From NCBI RefSeq assembly GCF_947497935.1, contig NZ_CANMIO010000016.1, positions 1 to 64,000 of the forward strand: a stretch of DNA of 64,000 nucleotides, given 5' to 3'. Below the pieces are notes generated by a model that saw only the letters and a list, made by a program, of their open reading frames with translations, ran no database searches and was not told where the DNA came from. Shown piece by piece: positions 34,958-44,972 of the stretch. Made by a program: the position numbers and the translations under genes. Position 1 is the first letter of the stretch. Every line of letters starts with the position of its first letter. The stretch is from an uncultured Shewanella sp. GTDB lineage: Bacteria; Pseudomonadota; Gammaproteobacteria; Enterobacterales; Shewanellaceae.

Positions 34958-35803
34958 CTAAAGCGGCTTATGCTTAAAGAGCTGGTGAGAGATCCCAGTC
35001 AGCGACACGATCCACAACAAGAGCAATGCATACATTGCCGATAAGCCCCAATCTGAGTTTGCAAGCATGCCTAAACTGCCGCTGGCACTGCTGCCATCGA
35101 TGGCAACTAAATTAATAGCGCGGTAGAGGTCTGTCGGGCTCATGGCGATCAAGGCGTTAATGACATATTGATTAGCAAACGAGAAATCTGACACCAAAAT
35201 AGTCAGCAGTAACAGGTCATAGATGAGCACAAACAGAAACCAAATCAGTAGTAAACCACCTATCGCCTTGGCTTTCTCGGTGCTTTTGAGGCTGACAATA
35301 TAGCTGATCAAAATAAAGGTTAGCGCTAACAGGTTACTGCTTATCACAAACTGCACAAAAGCACTGATTAACTGACCTTTATGGTAATGATCACCCAACA
35401 GCATGAGCAGTACTGCCGTCAAGCCAAAGGCGGCTCCCGTGGCAACAAACATCACAGTCACATGGCCGAGTAACTTACCCAATAATATTTGCATCCGCGT
35501 TAAGGGGTAAGACAGCAGCAGTAACAAGGTGCCTGACTCATCTTCGCCAACAAAGCTGTCGTAACACAGTAAAATAGCCGCGAGAGGAATGATGAATACC
35601 GAAATGGTCGATAAGCTACTCATCAAGCTGTTGAGCTCTGGCAGATACAAACTACCGGTTACGGCACTGCCTGCAAAGCTGACACTCAATGACAGCAATA
35701 AAAACAGGCTACCCATAAAAGTGAGCCAGCGGTTACGTGAACTATCGCAGATCTCTTTATAGGCAATAATCAACACGGGCGATGTTAGTTTATTAATATA
35801 CAT
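34958..35803 (-). CDS. NosY-like ABC transporter permease (sir cluster 2)
   Basis: A 281-residue polytopic membrane protein paralogous to 18777-19601, with the shared AILLCYDSFVGEDESGTLLLLLSYPLTR signature. It starts one base after the nosF-like stop codon. It presumably works with the NosF- and NosD-like proteins of this cluster in copper-site assembly of SirA copy 2. Confidence 0.85.
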   Translation of the reverse strand: MYINKLTSPVLIIAYKEICDSSRNRWLTFMGSLFLLLSLSVSFAGSAVTGSLYLPELNSLMSSLSTISVFIIPLAAILLCYDSFVGEDESGTLLLLLSYPLTRMQILLGKLLGHVTVMFVATGAAFGLTAVLLMLLGDHYHKGQLISAFVQFVISSNLLALTFILISYIVSLKSTEKAKAIGGLLLIWFLFVLIYDLLLLTILVSDFSFANQYVINALIAMSPTDLYRAINLVAIDGSSASGSLGMLANSDWGLSAMYALLLLWIVSLTGISHQLFKHKPL

Positions 35804-35804
35804 G

Positions 35805-36785
35805 TTATGTCTGCTCTGCTGCGGAGCGTAAAGATTGCCCCATTAAATCGTGGTAAATGTCTTCGAGTCTTGGCTCTTTTATTTCGAAATCGAATATTTG
35901 GCATTGGGTGACTAAGTGCTTAACGATGTCGGCTTTGTGCTGATGGCTAAAACGCAACAAATCATCTTGATAAAACTGCTGCAGATAGGCGTTAGTCTTG
36001 ACTCTTTCATTAAGATCTTGGAAGTTAATACTGAGTTTTAAACCACTGTTGCTGCTAAGCTGTGCGCATGTGCCTAACGCTCGACACTTGCCTTTAGCCA
36101 TGATCAACGCGGTATCTAAGTGTGACTCGACTAACGACAACTCATGGGTCGAGATCACCACGGCGCAGCCTGCCTGCTTTAGCTGATTTATCTTGCCGTA
36201 TAGAAACTGCGACGCCTGCGGGTCGAGTCCCACGGTAGGTTCATCTAGCAGTAAGATTTTAGGTTCAGATAGAATCGCTTGCGCAACTCCAAGGCGCTGC
36301 TTCATGCCTTTTGAGTAGTTTTTTAGCTGGCGGTGCTGAGCATATTCGAGGCCAAACTCTTCAATGAGCGACGCTATACGCTGCTTACTTACGCCCTTGA
36401 GCGCGGCAAAATAGCTGAGCACTTCAAGCCCTGTGAGTTTGTCGTAAAAACTGACATCTTCTGGCAGGTAACCTAAATTAATTTCGTGCTTACCTTTACC
36501 TGATGTGGCACATTGCCCCATGACTTTTGCCACGCCGGCTGTTGGGGAAATCAAGCCTAGAATGACTTTAATCAGACTAGATTTTCCGGCACCATTGTGG
36601 CCCAACAATGCCATGGTCTGCCCGGCATTAACCTCAAAACTGACATTATCTAACGCAGTAAAATTATGATAGTTAAGGCTCACATCGATTAGCTGTATTG
36701 GCGGTTCTTTTATAGACAGTTTTTGCATCTGTTTCTCAATTTTAGAGCCATCATCAAACCTGTTGTTTGGCGTAGCAGTACTCAT
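35805..36785 (-). CDS. NosF-like ABC transporter ATPase (sir cluster 2)
   Basis: A 326-residue ABC ATPase: Walker A GHNGAGKSS, signature YSKGMKQRLGVAQ, Walker B ILLLDEPTVGLDP. It is about 24 residues longer than copy 1, mostly an N-terminal extension (residues 1-30) before the cassette. The start overlaps the nosD-like stop codon by four bases (ATGA), showing translational coupling. Confidence 0.88.
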   Translation of the reverse strand: MSTATPNNRFDDGSKIEKQMQKLSIKEPPIQLIDVSLNYHNFTALDNVSFEVNAGQTMALLGHNGAGKSSLIKVILGLISPTAGVAKVMGQCATSGKGKHEINLGYLPEDVSFYDKLTGLEVLSYFAALKGVSKQRIASLIEEFGLEYAQHRQLKNYSKGMKQRLGVAQAILSEPKILLLDEPTVGLDPQASQFLYGKINQLKQAGCAVVISTHELSLVESHLDTALIMAKGKCRALGTCAQLSSNSGLKLSINFQDLNERVKTNAYLQQFYQDDLLRFSHQHKADIVKHLVTQCQIFDFEIKEPRLEDIYHDLMGQSLRSAAEQT

Positions 36786-38179
36786 TGCATTCCAGCCTCA
36801 TTCGGTAGGTGCTCATCATCTAAACTGAGTAATGTAGAGCTTTGTAGGGAAAGGCTTTGCACTGAAGGGGCGAGTATGGGGAAGCTGTCGACAATGCCCG
36901 TTGCAGGGCCAAACTCGAACTGTCCTTGCACCCAACGCAGCAGTGCAACCACTGGGCTGTTCATTAAAAAGCGCGCCTCGGGATAGAGCCAAAAAAGCTT
37001 ATCTAGGCTGTCGTTAGGGCGGTATGCTTTATCGGCGATGCCATCATGGTTGGTATCCCAGCCCATGTAGCCGCTCCAGTAATTGCCTCTGCCTTCATAA
37101 CTCCACTCTAACAGCGTGTCACCAACGTATTTCACCTGGGTCTTGTTATTAACAAACTGGTTGCCGTAAACCTTATTCTTCTCGCCGCCCATGGCCATAT
37201 AGATGCCGATATCATTGTCGGAGAACAGGTTATGGGTCACCTCATTATCGCGAGCGCCATAGATAAAGATGCCCTTACCCTCGTTGCCGAGCTCGGCTGT
37301 ACCTTGGGGGTTATGACCTAACGACATACGGTTATTACTGACGATGCATTGGTTACTGATGTTGAGCAAAATGCCAAAGTCTAAGGTGTTTGAGGCTTGG
37401 TTTTGATGCAGATTAACGAATTCTGAACTCATAATGGCGTAGCCACCATCAACGTTATCAACCTGATTGCCATAGGCTTCATCATGCTTGGTGTACATGT
37501 AGTGAATGCCATACTGCGCCGAGTGAAAACGGTTATCGAACACTAAGCTGTTAGTACTGGTTTCTAAGTAGACGCCGTCTCTAACATCTGAGATGGCGTT
37601 GTCGTGGATGACCGAAACATCGACGCCTTTAAGGTAAACCCCATCACCTCTATCGAGCTTATACAGGGCTGGATTACCGGCTATTACATTATTAACAACA
37701 GTAATATGACTGGTATTTTCGGCGTAAATACCAAAGCCATCACCTTGCAGCTGGCTTGATTCAACACGAACTCGCTGTGCTTGCTCTTTAATTAATATAC
37801 CCGCGTTAAGTTCATACAGATCGCCGCCCCAGTTTTGGATAACAAGATTGGAAAGGGTCACATCTGAGCTAAAGATACTGACGGCACTGCCACGTCCCTT
37901 CGCATCAATAATCGCGCCCTTCTCACCGATTAAGCTGATGGCTTGGTGGATCTCAAAGTGGCCGCGATATTCGCCAGCGCTTAACACTATGGTGTCACCC
38001 GCGACGACACTTAACAGCTGCTGCTTAAGGCTTTCAGTACTCACCACCGAATAAGTGGCCGCGAAACTAATGGGGCTTAAGAGTAGAGATAGGCAAGCAC
38101 TCAGGCAGACTTGTTTCGCTGCCTTGTAAAATAGTCCTAGCACTTGAGCAGAGGTGACTTTTTTCATAAATAGATTCAT
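36782..38179 (-). CDS. NosD-like periplasmic parallel beta-helix protein (sir cluster 2)
   Basis: An exported beta-helix protein, paralogue of 20580-21848, with repeats such as GIYAENTSHITVVNNVIAGN and GVYLETSTNSLVFDNRF. The C-terminus is about 25 residues longer than in copy 1. The start is uncertain: the frame is open from a GTG at 38212, with ATGs at 38179 and 38167; none has a strong ribosome site. I use 38179, which leaves a long signal peptide ending near ISFAA. Confidence 0.8.
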   Translation of the reverse strand: MNLFMKKVTSAQVLGLFYKAAKQVCLSACLSLLLSPISFAATYSVVSTESLKQQLLSVVAGDTIVLSAGEYRGHFEIHQAISLIGEKGAIIDAKGRGSAVSIFSSDVTLSNLVIQNWGGDLYELNAGILIKEQAQRVRVESSQLQGDGFGIYAENTSHITVVNNVIAGNPALYKLDRGDGVYLKGVDVSVIHDNAISDVRDGVYLETSTNSLVFDNRFHSAQYGIHYMYTKHDEAYGNQVDNVDGGYAIMSSEFVNLHQNQASNTLDFGILLNISNQCIVSNNRMSLGHNPQGTAELGNEGKGIFIYGARDNEVTHNLFSDNDIGIYMAMGGEKNKVYGNQFVNNKTQVKYVGDTLLEWSYEGRGNYWSGYMGWDTNHDGIADKAYRPNDSLDKLFWLYPEARFLMNSPVVALLRWVQGQFEFGPATGIVDSFPILAPSVQSLSLQSSTLLSLDDEHLPNEAGMQ

Positions 38180-38249
38180 TAGTTTGGTAAGTGCCCACTC
38201 ACTGGCGATCACTTACCGGACTTTATTTGCTTGTAATGGCAGTGAGCCA

Positions 38250-38738
38250 TTACTCACCAGCTAACAAGGCGATATCAATCTTTTCATATGGCAGAACGGC
38301 GCCGCCAAACTCTTTCGCGAATGCAACCGCATCATCTTGGCTCTTAAAGCTCGCTACCGCAGGGCCCATCACCGCCTTCTTAATGGTGCCGTAAACATAC
38401 CAAGCGGTTTTAGCATCGGTGAAGGCGTCGTCTTTCGGGTGTTCCCAATCCGTTGCACCTACGTCATGAACAAATAGCGCTTCAATTTGACGCTTGTTCT
38501 CGCTCTGCAGAGCGAAGTTAAACATGTCTCGGGTCGAGCAGAACTTTGGCACCACAGTTTGCCCTTTAAGGTGAACTTGGCCCTTAGGCCCTGGATACTT
38601 GGTGATCATCATGCCGCACAAGTGACAACGGTCATGCTCATGGATGGCTTCAGCCGTATATTGAGTGACATCTGCACTGCTTTCGCTACAAGCGCTGAGC
38701 AAAGGTAAAAGGAATAACAAACAGATTAACTTTTTCAT
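38250..38738 (-). CDS. NosL-like copper-binding lipoprotein (sir cluster 2)
   Basis: A 162-residue lipoprotein (lipobox LLSACS) with the same HDRCHLCGMMITKYPGPKG copper motif as copy 1. It is separated from sirD by 360 bases, compared with about 185 in cluster 1, so a promoter of its own is possible. Its role is Cu(I) delivery toward the NosDFY-like machinery. Confidence 0.88.
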   Translation of the reverse strand: MKKLICLLFLLPLLSACSESSADVTQYTAEAIHEHDRCHLCGMMITKYPGPKGQVHLKGQTVVPKFCSTRDMFNFALQSENKRQIEALFVHDVGATDWEHPKDDAFTDAKTAWYVYGTIKKAVMGPAVASFKSQDDAVAFAKEFGGAVLPYEKIDIALLAGE

Positions 38739-39098
38739 TTTCTCTCCAAGTTCCAGTATGTTTTCAGACTAGCCCTTCTGTAGCCTTGCAGGGACGACAT
38801 TGAAGGGCTAGCTTACTCACAGTCAGTCTAACTTGTGGCTTAGATGTAAAGGCAAGCAGATCACTAAGCACCCATAGGGAAAGCGCTCAAAGACCTGCTG
38901 TTTGTTTACAACCCCACTGCGACTAACATTATTTGTATTGAGCCTTTGGCCACTCACTCTCGCGCTAAGCTAACCACTAAAGGCTAAGCTCAAGTGCACT
39001 GAAGAGTCAGTGACCGCAAACTCGCTACTCACTTTCGTCAATTAAATCGGTTAGCCTGTTAAGTCGGGGAAACTTATTCGGCTCTCCAATTCACTCGA
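38739..39098. other. Intercistronic region between sirD and nosL, cluster 2
   Basis: 360 bases without a gene inside an otherwise tight cluster. It contains the hairpin at 38769-38811 and otherwise no recognised element. It may include a promoter for nosL-nosD-nosF-nosY. Confidence 0.5.
38769..38811 (-). other. Intercistronic hairpin between sirD and nosL, cluster 2
   Basis: A perfect 10-bp stem, CTAGCCCTTC (38769-38778) with GAAGGGCTAG (38802-38811). The loop holds CCTTGCAGGGACG (38784-38796), the same 13 bases as in the cluster 1 hairpin, while the stem sequence is unrelated. Confidence 0.55.
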
Positions 39099-40046
39099 CT
39101 AGATGGCATTTAACTGGCCGGCGTAAATCACAAACATACGCAAGCACATCATGCCGACTACCGCACACATACCTGACATGTAGAACGCTTTAGCCGAATG
39201 GCTAAACGCTTTACCTGTGGCGAAATTAAGCAGTAATGGACCCACAAAACCGATACCCACAACACCAATCCAGAACACGTTTGCCCACACGCCGGTATGG
39301 AAACCAGCGAATGCAGCTTGTGCACCTTCATTACCTGTAGCCAAAGACATGATAATCATGAATAGGAACAGAGCTTCGGCTGCCATTACTGGCCATTCAA
39401 AGCCATGTAATGTGTGCATATCTTTGCTGTGTATGTCTTCTTTGAATACCGATACTGCGACCATTTTCGCAGCAGCGGCACCCGCAGATAGACCTGACGC
39501 AACAAACAATGCAGGCAATACCGAGGTATTGATGATTGGGAAGCGGATCAAGGCTGAGATCAAGAAGCCGGTGTAAGCACACACTGACATAGCAAGTACT
39601 AACACTAGCTTTTCAGATGGTGCGCGAATACCGCGTAACTTATCGATAATTGGCAGTAAGAAATTCAAAGGCTTGTAGGCTTTGATCTCTTCTTCCATTG
39701 CGAACAAGGTGACTAGTGCAACTAATGGAATGTATGCTGATAGCGCAATAACACCCACTGACATCACTGAGTTTAGGTTGTAGAACACCAAAATACGCCA
39801 GAAGAACAGCGGATTAGTTAAGTCTAAAACCAGACAGATCATACCCAGTGCAATCGTTACCAACGACACTAAAGACGCAGCCTTTAAAAAAGGTGTGTTT
39901 TCAGTTTGTTTTTTGTAGAAACGAATGAACAGGGCTACAGATAGTGCACCACCAGAAATACCAGCAAAGAACAGGTAAACCGCAATTGGCCAAGGCCACG
40001 CGATGCCTTGTGAAAGGCCCATTGTAAATTCAATATTACCGTCCAT
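39099..40046 (-). CDS. sirD: Menaquinol-oxidising membrane subunit, NrfD/PsrC family (cluster 2)
   Basis: A 315-residue polytopic membrane protein, very similar by eye to copy 1, with the same conserved opening (MDGNIEFTMGLSQGIAWPWP). It should oxidise menaquinol and reduce SirC. It lies two bases after the sirC stop codon. Gene name by analogy with the S. oneidensis sir locus. Confidence 0.88.
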   Translation of the reverse strand: MDGNIEFTMGLSQGIAWPWPIAVYLFFAGISGGALSVALFIRFYKKQTENTPFLKAASLVSLVTIALGMICLVLDLTNPLFFWRILVFYNLNSVMSVGVIALSAYIPLVALVTLFAMEEEIKAYKPLNFLLPIIDKLRGIRAPSEKLVLVLAMSVCAYTGFLISALIRFPIINTSVLPALFVASGLSAGAAAAKMVAVSVFKEDIHSKDMHTLHGFEWPVMAAEALFLFMIIMSLATGNEGAQAAFAGFHTGVWANVFWIGVVGIGFVGPLLLNFATGKAFSHSAKAFYMSGMCAVVGMMCLRMFVIYAGQLNAI

Positions 40047-40048
40047 GA

Positions 40049-40756
40049 CTATACTCCTAGCTTCACAATTGGAATGTAGCGCAAGCTAGGTTCAGTTCCG
40101 AAGCCCGGCTTAATACGCACCGAGTCCTTCACTGCTAATAGCTTACTCACATAGGAAGTTGGATCGTTTGCATCGCCAAAGATTAGTGCGTCGTAACGGC
40201 ACTGCTGCACACAAGCTGGTAACTCACCAATGGCAAGCTTGCTGTTTAGGCAGAAGTCACAGTTATCGGCAACGTCAGTTTCTTTGTTGATGAAACGTGC
40301 GTCATATGGGCAAGCACCAATACAGTACTTACAGCCAGCACATTTCGCCGCGTCCATGGTCACAATGCCTGTCTTCTCGTCGCGATGTGCAGCGCCGGTT
40401 GGGCAAACTGTTACGCAAGGAGCGTTTTTACACTGCTGACATGAAACACGTACGAACTTACGCTGACAACCACAGTCATTGGTTTTGCCACAGTGTGGAC
40501 AAGGCTGACCTTCAACGGCGCTCGATTGCTCTTCCATTAGCAGGCGAGATTTACCTTCTGGTAAGTGGTTAGCCTTATTACAGGCATCCTTACACTCACC
40601 ACAACCAACACATTTATTTTGGTCGAAAACCATTACATAATGCGGCTTGTTGGTATCTTCCTTGTCTTTGACTGAGCTACACCCAAGCGGTGCCAATATC
40701 AAAGAGCTGGCTCCTAGACCTTTAAGGAACCTCCGTCTCTCTAGATTTTCACTCAC
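40049..40756 (-). CDS. sirC: Four-cluster ferredoxin-type electron transfer protein, NrfC family (cluster 2)
   Basis: A 235-residue Tat-signal protein (ERRRFLKGLGASSLILAPLG) with all cysteines of four [4Fe-4S] clusters. It keeps the additional CPHCGKTNDCGC insertion seen in copy 1. The C-terminal third is nearly identical between copies, making this one of the best-conserved gene pairs in the two clusters. Confidence 0.9.
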   Translation of the reverse strand: MSENLERRRFLKGLGASSLILAPLGCSSVKDKEDTNKPHYVMVFDQNKCVGCGECKDACNKANHLPEGKSRLLMEEQSSAVEGQPCPHCGKTNDCGCQRKFVRVSCQQCKNAPCVTVCPTGAAHRDEKTGIVTMDAAKCAGCKYCIGACPYDARFINKETDVADNCDFCLNSKLAIGELPACVQQCRYDALIFGDANDPTSYVSKLLAVKDSVRIKPGFGTEPSLRYIPIVKLGV

Positions 40757-40842
40757 AGCATCCTCCGATTATCGGTTTAAAACCGACACGTAATTTTTTA
40801 TTTAATATTTTTGCTAGTACGTTTATTTAGATTTTTGACTCA

Positions 40843-41568
40843 CTAAGATTTAACTTGCGTTAATTTGCCTTTGGACTTTTCAATGGCGAATTGAATTGCA
40901 TCACGATTAAACACTTGCACTTTATTGCTTAAAACAATATTCCAGTTATCTATCGCCTTTTGATAATCACCATTTAGGTAAGCATCATTGGCCATTAATA
41001 AGCGGGTATTTAATTCTTCATGATGCAGAGTTAGCGCCCTCGCAATCACTAAAGAAGTCTCCATGCTAATAACGCGGTCATCGCGGTAGTACATAGATGT
41101 GGCTTTAAGCCCTAAAGCTTGGGTGTTGTTAGCGTCTATCGTCAGTAGTTGGTCTAAGGTTCCTAGCGCGTCATTGTATAAGCCACCGTCGATATACGAC
41201 TGGGCTAGCCCTAATAGCACTAGTGGATCACCGGGGTTTTCTTCAGCGAGTTTCTGGCCTTTGTTAATATCGGCAACCAGCAAATAATCAATGTTGTAAT
41301 CAACCTGAGCTGAGTCCAAATGCTGATAACTACCGATTGTTGAATAAAGTAAAACCGAAACACTAATAAGAAAGAAGCCAATGGTTCCAAAGTAATAATT
41401 ATTGTTTTGCTTAGCATCATTGGTGTCGATGCTAATATTAGAGCCAAAGAAGTGCCCAACTTCTGATTCAAGTTCAGTCAGCTTTTTGTCATACCTTAGG
41501 TGGTGACAAAAAAGGAACGCTGTCGAACAGAATAAAATAATTGAGATACTAATAAGTACTATGTTCAT
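40843..41568 (-). CDS. CcmI/NrfG-like TPR protein (cluster 2)
   Basis: A 241-residue protein with two N-terminal membrane segments and TPR-like helices (LLGLAQSYIDGGLYNDALGTLDQLLTI). Same plan as the copy at 24255, but much more diverged than the other gene pairs, especially in the segment between the membrane helices. Expected role: presenting apo-SirA to the haem lyase. Confidence 0.72.
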   Translation of the reverse strand: MNIVLISISIILFCSTAFLFCHHLRYDKKLTELESEVGHFFGSNISIDTNDAKQNNNYYFGTIGFFLISVSVLLYSTIGSYQHLDSAQVDYNIDYLLVADINKGQKLAEENPGDPLVLLGLAQSYIDGGLYNDALGTLDQLLTIDANNTQALGLKATSMYYRDDRVISMETSLVIARALTLHHEELNTRLLMANDAYLNGDYQKAIDNWNIVLSNKVQVFNRDAIQFAIEKSKGKLTQVKS

Positions 41569-41599
41569 CTTGGCTCTATATCAATAATTAATATCAAAT

Positions 41600-42403
41600 T
41601 TATTTGTGTGGATTGGCGCCCATAGAGCCGCCCATCATTCCACCCATACCCATGCCACTTAGTCCCATGCCGTGAGCACCTTCACCTGGCGCTTCAACTT
41701 TGACTAGTTCAACTTCGAATACCAAAGTCGAATGCGGTTGGATCATGCCAACAACACGGTCGCCGTAAGCGAGTGCAGGTGGAATTGTTAATTTAAATTT
41801 TGACCCTTGAGGCATAAGAGCAAGCGCTTCTTGCCAGCCTTCAATAACGGTAACTAAAGAGAAACGGTTTGGTTCGTCGCGGTCATAAGTGCTGTCAAAC
41901 TCAGTGCCATCAATCAAGGTGCCTTTGTAGTGCACGGTAACTACGTCATTGCCTTGTGGCATGGCGCCGTCACCCATGGTGATCACTTCGTATTGCAGAC
42001 CTGATTCAGTTTGCTTAACATCGCTGTTCTTAGCATTTTCAACCATGAAAGCTTCACCGGCTGCTACGTTCTTAGCAGTTAGCTCATCTAACTTGACCTG
42101 CTTCGCTGCATTTAGCGTTTCAGCGCGCTGATTTAGGTAAGTGACGATTTCCTCTTTAGACATTTTTGTCTCATCTTTCAAAGCATCGAGTAAACCGTTT
42201 ACCACTTGCCCCATATCCACTTCTGCGCCTAACTGAGATTGGCCATATACCTGACTAGAGATATGGTGACCAAAAGACGCGCCTATGCTGTACGACTCTT
42301 TTTCAACGTCAGTAGTCAAATCGCTATTAGCAAAACACGACACAGATACTGATAGGGTTAGACAAGACACAACGGCCAAGACACTTTTTTTAAGCTTTTT
42401 CAT
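41600..42403 (-). CDS. FKBP-type peptidyl-prolyl isomerase with Met/Gly-rich tail (cluster 2)
   Basis: A 267-residue exported FkpA-like protein: signal peptide to CFANS, helix region TTDVEKESYSIGASFGHHIS, FKBP domain with VHYKGTLIDGTEFDST. The tail GMGLSGMGMGGMMGGSMG is kept from copy 1, with extra residues ANPHK. Conservation of such a low-complexity tail in both copies argues that it matters. Confidence 0.85.
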   Translation of the reverse strand: MKKLKKSVLAVVSCLTLSVSVSCFANSDLTTDVEKESYSIGASFGHHISSQVYGQSQLGAEVDMGQVVNGLLDALKDETKMSKEEIVTYLNQRAETLNAAKQVKLDELTAKNVAAGEAFMVENAKNSDVKQTESGLQYEVITMGDGAMPQGNDVVTVHYKGTLIDGTEFDSTYDRDEPNRFSLVTVIEGWQEALALMPQGSKFKLTIPPALAYGDRVVGMIQPHSTLVFEVELVKVEAPGEGAHGMGLSGMGMGGMMGGSMGANPHK

Positions 42404-42440
42404 ACATTCAATCTCACTAAAAATAAATAAACATAATCCG

Positions 42441-42869
42441 TTATGGCTTTTCTGTTACTCGATTAGCTAAACGCCAGCCATATATTCCATCTGGCATCTG
42501 AAGCACTTGGGTGTAACCCAGTTTCATCACATGTCGAGCAGCAATTTCGCTGGCATTACAAAGACGGTTTGCACAGTAGAAAACCATGAGTGCGTCTTTG
42601 TTTTTTGGCAGCAAGTCTTTCCAATTTTTTACGTTGAAATAAACAGCGCCTGGAATGAATCCTTCTGCCCATAATTCCAATGTGTTGACATCAAAGAAGT
42701 AAACTCCCTCTTTGCCCACTAAGGTTTGTGCTTCCATCATGGTGATTGTTTGTAACGGCTCATCATAATATTTAGCCGGGCCCATCTCTTGACCACCACC
42801 GGCATAACTGCCCGCTGATAGCATTGATAACAAGACGGTGAAAACGACACTTCCCAGTACTCTATTCAT
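42441..42869 (-). CDS. Periplasmic rhodanese-like protein (cluster 2)
   Basis: A 142-residue exported rhodanese fold, paralogue of 25905-26336. The presumed active-site loop FYCANRLCNASEIAA is identical in both copies. It lies 60 bases after sirA copy 2. Function as for copy 1: likely sulfur handling or a redox helper in the periplasm. Confidence 0.82.
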   Translation of the reverse strand: MNRVLGSVVFTVLLSMLSAGSYAGGGQEMGPAKYYDEPLQTITMMEAQTLVGKEGVYFFDVNTLELWAEGFIPGAVYFNVKNWKDLLPKNKDALMVFYCANRLCNASEIAARHVMKLGYTQVLQMPDGIYGWRLANRVTEKP

Positions 42870-42929
42870 AGTTTCTCTCTTTGTTACCTCAACCTAAGTC
42901 GCCTTAGGTTGAGGTCGGTATAAACTCAA

Positions 42930-44972
42930 TTACATGTTTTTAGCGCTGTAACCAACACCATCAAGAATGTTTTGAGCTTGGGTAACATAAGTCAGTGCTG
43001 CGTCTAGACGCTTCTGGCTGTAACGGAAGCCATGCACACCCCATGAACCATCTTTCTTAATTAGATCAATTGCTTCTTGTGCTTTCTCAGCTAGCATTAG
43101 CACTTCAGTCTTGTCTGCAGTAGACAACTTAGTCACTTCTAGTAGCGTATCGATGCGCTCAAGAGCTTGTTCAACTTTGGCGTAAACGTCCTTAACAGGC
43201 GTTTGCATCTTCATTACTTCGCCGTAGATCTCTAGTTGGTCATCGTAATGTAGGCCAGTTTCTAGCTCAGACTGGAATGGGCTATGACAACCCTTGTTAT
43301 CCACTACGTCTTTGTCAGAAATAGCGGTACGAGCACAAGTCCACATTAAGTCTAAGTAGTTGTGACCTTCTTCGTTCTTAGCAACAGTCCAGCCTTTCAC
43401 GCTTGAATCACGTGGCTGACCTTCTGGTGGGTTAAGTGTCTTACGCTCTGGGTCGATATCAATCTTCCACATGTGAGTACGACGTACCGCGTCAAAACCT
43501 GCGTTGTCTGGGAACTGGATTGCAGCGAAGTTCTCACAGCTACCCATGTTAGGCATGTGACAGCTTTGACAAGTTTGGTTGCTGTGGGTGTCAGTGTTGT
43601 CAGCAATCGTTGCTTGCGCTTCGTGACAGTCAACACAGTCTTTCTTCAGCTTTGGAGAAGAGAAACCAGATAGGAAGTCACCATCTGTTACTTCGTGTGG
43701 ATCGTGACAAGTTGTACAACGCATGCCTTTCTCGTAGTGAGAAGAAGCAAACATTTGCGAGCCTTCAGTACCACAAGATGGACAAGCAGACTTCATGTAT
43801 ACGCCGAATGCGTATTCCATTTTCTCTTGTGCTTGTTCTGTATCAGCTAGTGCGTCAACGAAGAAGAAACGCTGGTGACAACGTTCACAGTTAGACTGCA
43901 TGCCGCCAGTACCACCATCTAAGTGACCACCTGCGCCATGACACTCTTCACAAGCAATACCCTTAGAGATAGTGTGCTCTTGAAGCTTCTTAGCGTCGCC
44001 AAGTGCATCGAAGAACTCTTGCTGGTTTTGGAAGTCAAACTTGTAGGTATGGCACATTTCACAGTAAGAGCTACCTGGTTGGAATAGCATCTCTTTTTCG
44101 TACTTAGCACCGTATGAAGTCATACCCCACTTGTGCGAACCTGTATCACCAAATTCTTCAAGTGTTACTGGGAACTCAGGGATTGCTTTATTAATTTTCT
44201 TAGCCATTTCTGGCGTTAACCATTCAGCCCAACCACGTGAGAACTGGTTACCACCCGCTACCATTTTACCGGTACCTTCAGATAGTAGACCGTCACGAAC
44301 GTGGTAAGTACCGCGTACTAACCATGAATCTAGGAAACCGTATTTAGTACGTGGTGTACCGATGATTGCGTAAACGTCGTTAGCACGAACACCGTCTGGA
44401 AGCATAGACGCTTCGCTGCCGTATAGTGGTGCATTTAAGTCGCCGTTTGGTACTTCTTTATCTGTAATTTCACTTGGGAAACGTACTACGTTAGCGTGAC
44501 GCGAACGTTGCCATTTCTCATATTGAGTCGCGTGACATTCAGCACACTTCTCTGGACCTACGAAGTTGTTTGGGAAATCCAATGTTGATTTAGCACCTAG
44601 ACGGTACTGAACTGCACTTGGACGACCAACACGCTTGCTGTATGCCTGGCTTCCGCCGGTATCTAAATATTCTTCACCACGGTCACTGATATGGTAATCA
44701 CCAATTAAGTTACCTTCTTCTTGATATTTGAACATTGGATGGTTTTGAAATAAGAAATCAAATAACTCATCTTCTTGAACAATATAATCGTGTAGTGACT
44801 TAACACCTGTTCTTTCTTGTGTACCAGCATAGTTTGCAATTGCATTCTTAGCAGATGCACCCATTTCTGGGATGCTATTGTACTTATCACCAGCAGCACT
44901 AGCGTTACCTATTGCGCCGAAACAAAACAGTACGCTTGCGACTGCTTTAAGTTTCCAACTTTTCATCATCAC
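42930..44972 (-). CDS. sirA: Octahaem cytochrome c sulfite reductase SirA (MccA family), copy 2
   Basis: A 680-residue periplasmic octahaem cytochrome with signal peptide. The same seven CXXCH sites are present (CAECH, CEMCH, CEECH, CERCH, CTTCH, CVDCH, CQSCH), followed by the CX15CH site (from CARTAISD to KGCH). The non-haem cysteines in CPSCGTEG and MGSCENF are conserved. It differs from copy 1 mainly in the region between the first and second haem sites and has a short extra C-terminus (NM). It is divergent from the sirE-type operon, which should mature its eighth haem. Confidence 0.95.
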   Translation of the reverse strand: MMMKSWKLKAVASVLFCFGAIGNASAAGDKYNSIPEMGASAKNAIANYAGTQERTGVKSLHDYIVQEDELFDFLFQNHPMFKYQEEGNLIGDYHISDRGEEYLDTGGSQAYSKRVGRPSAVQYRLGAKSTLDFPNNFVGPEKCAECHATQYEKWQRSRHANVVRFPSEITDKEVPNGDLNAPLYGSEASMLPDGVRANDVYAIIGTPRTKYGFLDSWLVRGTYHVRDGLLSEGTGKMVAGGNQFSRGWAEWLTPEMAKKINKAIPEFPVTLEEFGDTGSHKWGMTSYGAKYEKEMLFQPGSSYCEMCHTYKFDFQNQQEFFDALGDAKKLQEHTISKGIACEECHGAGGHLDGGTGGMQSNCERCHQRFFFVDALADTEQAQEKMEYAFGVYMKSACPSCGTEGSQMFASSHYEKGMRCTTCHDPHEVTDGDFLSGFSSPKLKKDCVDCHEAQATIADNTDTHSNQTCQSCHMPNMGSCENFAAIQFPDNAGFDAVRRTHMWKIDIDPERKTLNPPEGQPRDSSVKGWTVAKNEEGHNYLDLMWTCARTAISDKDVVDNKGCHSPFQSELETGLHYDDQLEIYGEVMKMQTPVKDVYAKVEQALERIDTLLEVTKLSTADKTEVLMLAEKAQEAIDLIKKDGSWGVHGFRYSQKRLDAALTYVTQAQNILDGVGYSAKNM